Of a stretch of 64,000 nucleotides of DNA, positions 59,639 to 64,000 are shown piece after piece. Where the stretch lies: assembly GCA_013397455.1 (NCBI GenBank), contig VYZB01000331.1, forward strand, positions 660,429 to 724,428, in the 5' to 3' direction. The notes beneath the pieces were generated by a model. That model was not told where the DNA came from. It saw only the letters and a list, made by a program, of their open reading frames with translations, and ran no database searches. The stretch comes from Crotophaga sulcirostris. Lineage: Eukaryota > Chordata > Aves > Cuculiformes > Crotophagidae. The stretch's first letter is position 1. The number at the start of each line of letters is the position of its first letter. The position numbers and the translations under genes are program-made.

Positions 59639-61308
59639 CATAGAATCGTAGAATCATTAATATTGGAAAACACCTCTAAGATCATCAAGTCCAACAGCAC
59701 TTTGCCTACTAAACTATGTCCCAAAGTGCCACATCTACATGTCTTTTAAATACATCCAGGGATGATGACTCTATCACTTCCCTGGGCAGCCTGCTCCAAT
59801 GTTTCATAGCCTTTCACTGAGGTAGTATTTCCTAATATTCAGCCTAAACCTCCCTGTTGCAACTTGAGGCCAATTGCTCTCATGCTGTCGTTAGTCGCTT
59901 GGGAGACGAGACCAAAACCCGCCTCATCACAATCTCCTTTCAGGTAGTTGTAGAGGGTGATAAGGTCTCCTCAGCCTCCCCTTCTCCAGACTAATCAACT
60001 CCATTTTCTTCAGCAGCTCCTCATAAGACTTGTTCTCTGGACCCTTCATCAGAGTTGTTGCTCACCTTTTCATAGAAAGAGATCAGTTTAGTCAGACAAG
60101 ACCTGCCTTTCCTAAACCCATGCTGACTGGATCTGGCTGTGCACTCAAGACGATCTGCTCCGTAATGTTCCCTGGCACAGGGGTCAGACTGACAGGCCTG
60201 TAGTTCCCCCAATCCTCCTTCTGGCCCTTCTGGCAGATGGGCATCACATTTGCTAACCTCTGGTCAAAAGGTACCTCCTTGGTTAACCAGGACTGCTGAA
60301 AAATGAGGGAAAGTGGCTTGGTGAGCACTTTAGGCATTTCCTTCAGTATTCTCAGGTGGATCTTGTCCAGCCCCACCCCCTTGTGTATCTAAGTGGTTTA
60401 TAAAAACACTAACCATTTCCTTATGGGTTATTGGGGCTTCACTCTGCTCCCTGTTCCTGTCTTCCACCTCAGGGGGCTGGGTACCCAGAGAACAACTGGT
60501 CTTGCTATTAAAGACTGAGGCAAAGAAGGCATTAAGTACCTCAGCCTTTTCCTCATTCTTTGTCCCTAATCCAATGCACCCAATAAAGGATGGAGATTCT
60601 CCTCAACCCTCATTTTGCTGCTGAGATATTTAAAGAAACATTGGTTATTGTCCTGTACCTCAGCAGCCAGATTAAGTTCTAGCTGGGCTTTGGCCTGTCT
60701 AATTTTCACCCTGTGTATCTTCACAACATCTTTGTAGTCCTTCTGAGTTGCCTATCCCTTTTTCCAAAGGTCATAAACTCCAATTTTTTTCCTAAGTTCC
60801 AACCAAAGCTCTGTGTTCAGCCAGGCTAGTCTTCTTCCTTTATGGTTCATCTTTCAGCACTTTGTGACAGCCTATTTCTTTAAGACTTTCTTCATGAAGA
60901 ATGCTCTGGACTACCTTGCCCTTTAGGACTACCTCCAAAGGGACTCTGTCAACCAGACTCCTAAACAGGACAAAGATTGCCCTCTGTAAGTCCAAGATGG
61001 CAGTTCTGCTGACCCCTGTCCTCACTTCTCCAATAATCAAGTACTGATTTCATGATTGATACGTCAAAGATGACCTGTAACCATCACATCACCCACAAGT
61101 CCTTTTGTGTCCATGAAAAACAGATTCAGTGGGGCACTTTCCCTAGTTGACTCACTCACTATCTGTGTCAGAAAGTTATCTTCCATACACTCCACAAACC
61201 TCCTAGAGTTTCCTCTCTCCTATATTGTGTTGCCTGCAGATACCTGGGAGGTTGAAGTCCCCAAGGACTAGTGATTGTGGACTTCTCCAGATGCTTATAG
61301 AATATGCT
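59639..61308 (-). mobile_element. CR1 LINE with RT core deleted, antisense
   Basis: Long minus-strand CR1. Tail (CATAGAATCGTAGAATC) and 3' UTR are at the left, then C-terminal sequence to about 60060. It then jumps directly to upstream RT sequence (CTTTTCATAGAAAGAGATCA at 60066). It continues through the RT N-terminal part (CAGGCCTGTAGTTCCCCC, 60192), the linker (ACTATTAAAGACTGAGGC..., about 60505; AGCCAGGCTAGTCTTCTTCC, 60819) and into endonuclease C-terminal sequence (GTTGAAGTCCCCAAGGACTA, 61251), ending at GCTTATAGAATAT near 61308. Compared with the 35625-37797 copy, roughly 640 bp including the FADD box are missing at the 60060 junction. The upstream endonuclease and ORF1 are absent. Confidence 0.92.
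60021..61040 (-). pseudogene. CR1 ORF2 remnants around the deletion
   Basis: Broken minus-strand frames. 60840-61040 holds EVRTGVSRTAILDLQRA and RVPLEVVLKGKVVQ from the endonuclease-RT linker. 60092-60376 (94 codons) holds HLRILKEMPKVLTKPLSLIF, NVMPICQKGQKEDWGNYRP and VSLTPVPGNITEQIVLSA. 60021-60212 holds SSQHGFRKGRSCLTKLISFY and runs over the deletion junction into unrelated codons. With the catalytic core missing, none of this can give a working RT. Confidence 0.85.
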
Positions 61309-64000
61309 GCAAAAAGAATATAGAAAAATTATGGTTATGACATGGCTTGTTAGCAAGCTCACCTGGGTGATGAGGAGCGCACAAGATGATTACCTGGTGA
61401 AACATGTCCTTAGCAACCCTTGTTTGAACATTGTTTCTCTTTTCAGACAGCACTCACTCAATGACCTAATTACATTGTTTTTATGAGTGTGGGATCAGAC
61501 TTCCTTGCTTCCCGCTTTACTCATCACATTTTATACTGCACTTATACTGATGCTTGTAACACCTCACACACGGGCTTTACAAAATAAGGTCTACAGCATT
61601 ACATTCTGGAACACCAAATATAATTGTATTTAATATCACCTACTTCAGTACTTTACATCAACTGCATGTGAGTTTCTGCATGTAAAATGTTTTCCTACAT
61701 GAGAAAAAAAGTCTGAAAAAAGAATACGCATTTGTATTATTCTGTGCAAAACATATGTTGTAACTGATATGCTAGGACCAATATGCCTCTTGTTTGACTT
61801 CACACTGTAATATGGCCATTAGGTATTATTTATAATTTTAGAATTTATAAAGCACATAAAATGATAATTAATTAAGATGACTATTTCTTATAATACAACT
61901 AATTAAAGACTATTAAAATAACCCTAATGAGAATAAAACAGCTGCATAATGTTCAAAGCTATGACAGCACTCTGTAAGACCAATAAGTAAATGTCAAACG
62001 GTTACAAAGGACAAAATTATACAGATTTAACAGCTATGAAATTAATAACGCTTGTTAATCTTTAGGTAAGGTTTAATAATCACTTGGTAATTATTTAATT
62101 TGCAATAACTCTCCATATTAAATCTAAATGAAGTGTTATGTTTCCATTTGTGGCTTTAACCATGCTACTGGGAGTTGGGCAGCTAAAACCTTGTTCTTAA
62201 GCATTGAGACCATATAATCTGAATGGGAACCTTAATTAAATGTTACCAAACATATTTTACTTGGCAGTAGAAGGACAAAGTCAAAGTCTTGCATTTGAAT
62301 TGAAACCTCGGATCTACTGGCAAGAGAATGTGGGGAGACGAAGGGCTATGATCTATGCATAATTTGTTTTGTTGGAACAAGGTACAACAGCTTAGATACC
62401 TGCAACCAGGGCCAAACGTTAAAAAAAGCTGGGAGATAAAGTAGGGCAAGAAAGAGAGAAAAATAAGTTAACAGCTTTCTTCGGTGTCATTGTGTTGCTT
62501 GTCTCCTGCTACTTAACCATTCATTGTGGCTGTGAGTGGTTTCTGGTTGCAAATTAGTTTTTCTTTTTCCATTCATTGACTTACTGAATGTTCAGCAGTA
62601 GTATTAACTGAGTGAACACTATTCCTTTCCAGCTAGAGTGTCGATAGAGTTTAGAAAAACAACATAAAGTCTAGTATCTTAACCTAAATATCATCGGTTT
62701 TGAGGATCCCATTTCCCTATTTTGCTTACCGGTCCAAGCTTCAATTTTGGTAAAGACAGTAAAACAATGAGGCCATGATTCAATACAGTGTTTAAGCAGA
62801 CACTGATGTACCTCTTGGATATGACAGAATATTTGACTGTTGCTGTCTAAAAGCTTAAAAATTAGCACTTCAGTGCCTACTGCAGACAAGTTGTAGATCA
62901 TGGAAATGGGAGATGGTTTCTGTACTGCTTCTTGCATTATCAGTTTGCCAGCTCAGCTTGATCTGATAGTCCCCAGTACAGGTAGAAGAGGTATTGCAAA
63001 ATGCAGAATGAAAAGCCAGACTTTCTGATCTCATAAATTAAATTGCTGATTTAACTAGGTTGCAGAACAGCACAACTGAAAATAAAGAATTCTGACACCC
63101 CTAAAGCACCTCCAGTATTTGGAAGCCACTTTCTTATTTTATACGCATTGAAAAAAAAAACTAAGAATAGATTCTACTCTATTACTGTATTACTTTATTA
63201 TTGTAGTACACTGAAAATGTATAAGCTGAAAGTAAATAAGTATGTCACTGAGTGGGAGTACTAGCAAAGGAAATTACTAGTATGCAGTTCTTTATCAGTT
63301 AAAGGATATCTTTACACATTTTATTTTCTTACTTCCTATTGGTCTTTTTGAATATGAACAACAACAAAAACCTAAATAATTTAAATTATACAGTGATTAA
63401 TTTCAAAAGCATTTTTTGACACAATGAATCATGTTAGAACACACCAAAATACGGTAACATTTGTCATTATTATGCAAGGTAAAAAATTACAGAATAGAAT
63501 AAAGAATTAGGGTATTGGGATTTTTTTGCCAACATGGAAAAAAACCCTTTTGGTAGAATAAGAACTGTATTATACAGGAAGGCACTTTATTCATCTGTTT
63601 TTATCACTACCAATTTTCCTGTTGCAGCTTTTCACAAATATTTTGTTTTGACTCTCTGATAAATGTTAAAAAGCAAAACCCAGTAAAACTACTCTTTTGT
63701 ACAATATACAATCTCACAGGAGTAATAATGTGAGAAGCAGATGAAATTAGCAAGTAGTCTTAGAAAAAGTAATAAAAATCGCCTACAGAAAGCCATTGAA
63801 TTATTCAAGTTTAAAAAGAAAAGCACATCCTTTTAATTTTATTTTAAAAACTCTGGAATTAATCCTGCTAGAATTCATGCAGAAAAAACTTGAAAATTCA
63901 GCAAACGAATGGCAGAGTATTTGTGAAATGCAGGTGAAAATGTCTTCTAGATATCTTTTAAGAAATAATAGCAGATAATTTTTTAATACATTATTCAGTG
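61309..64000. other. Non-coding stretch, no gene recognised
   Basis: AT-rich DNA to the right edge. Frames are under 90 codons and match nothing known. The interval 61790-62170 is listed separately as a possible conserved element. No further CR1 or LTR sequence is recognised. Confidence 0.6.
61790..62170. promoter_or_regulatory. AT-rich homeodomain-site-dense stretch, candidate conserved element
   Basis: A very AT-rich stretch with many TAAT-core words: AATTAATTAAG near 61867, ACTAATTAAAG near 61898, AAATTAATAACG near 62040, TTGTTAATC near 62053 and GGTAATTATTTAATTTGC near 62085. This composition is typical of developmental conserved non-coding elements but also of plain AT-rich DNA. The call is tentative. 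Confidence 0.2.

Overview
The window is a stretch of avian nuclear DNA with no recognisable protein-coding gene, exon or RNA gene. The bird assignment rests on its transposon content. At least a dozen CR1 (chicken repeat 1) LINE fragments are present; CR1 is the dominant non-LTR retrotransposon of birds and other reptiles. There are also pieces of endogenous-retrovirus LTRs of types I recognise from bird genomes. The rest is AT-rich single-copy-looking sequence, as expected of an intergenic desert or a long intron. The CR1 3' ends with a TCACAGTA-type octamer tail are a type I recall from neoavian genomes; I cannot name the species.

Layout. 1-845: an antisense ERV LTR running off the left edge. 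846-5195: no recognised feature. 5196-5602: young CR1 3' end (+). 8935-11258: the longest plus-strand CR1, with endonuclease, reverse transcriptase and C-terminal remnants, broken by frameshifts and an internal deletion. 14491: a TGTA microsatellite. 21886-25175: a repeat block of a CR1 copy with a candidate 7-bp target duplication, an LTR scrap, and an older CR1 abutting the scrap. 25176-35233: mostly unique sequence with a MIR-like scrap. 35234-38050: a CR1 cluster in which an older CR1 is interrupted by younger CR1 pieces, ending in a purine-rich tract. 48095-48578: a complete solo LTR with a perfect 5-bp target duplication. 51535: a small plus-strand CR1 scrap. 56356, 59245 and 59639-61308: further minus-strand CR1 copies, the last with the RT core deleted. 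61309-64000: AT-rich unique sequence.

No genes work together here. The open frames with recognisable protein similarity are broken CR1 ORF2 pieces. Of the four CR1 copies in which the RT catalytic box can be located, only the one at 36.4 kb keeps the canonical FADD, and that copy is disrupted elsewhere. All CR1 copies therefore look dead. The remaining open frames are short and I cannot support them as genes. I found no undescribed biological system. The most informative items are the solo LTR with its target duplication, the nested CR1 insertions, the internal deletions in two CR1 copies, and a few CpG-richer or motif-dense single-copy stretches that could be regulatory.

Family comparisons (CR1 and LTR consensus) are from memory and by eye. 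No alignment or database search was run.
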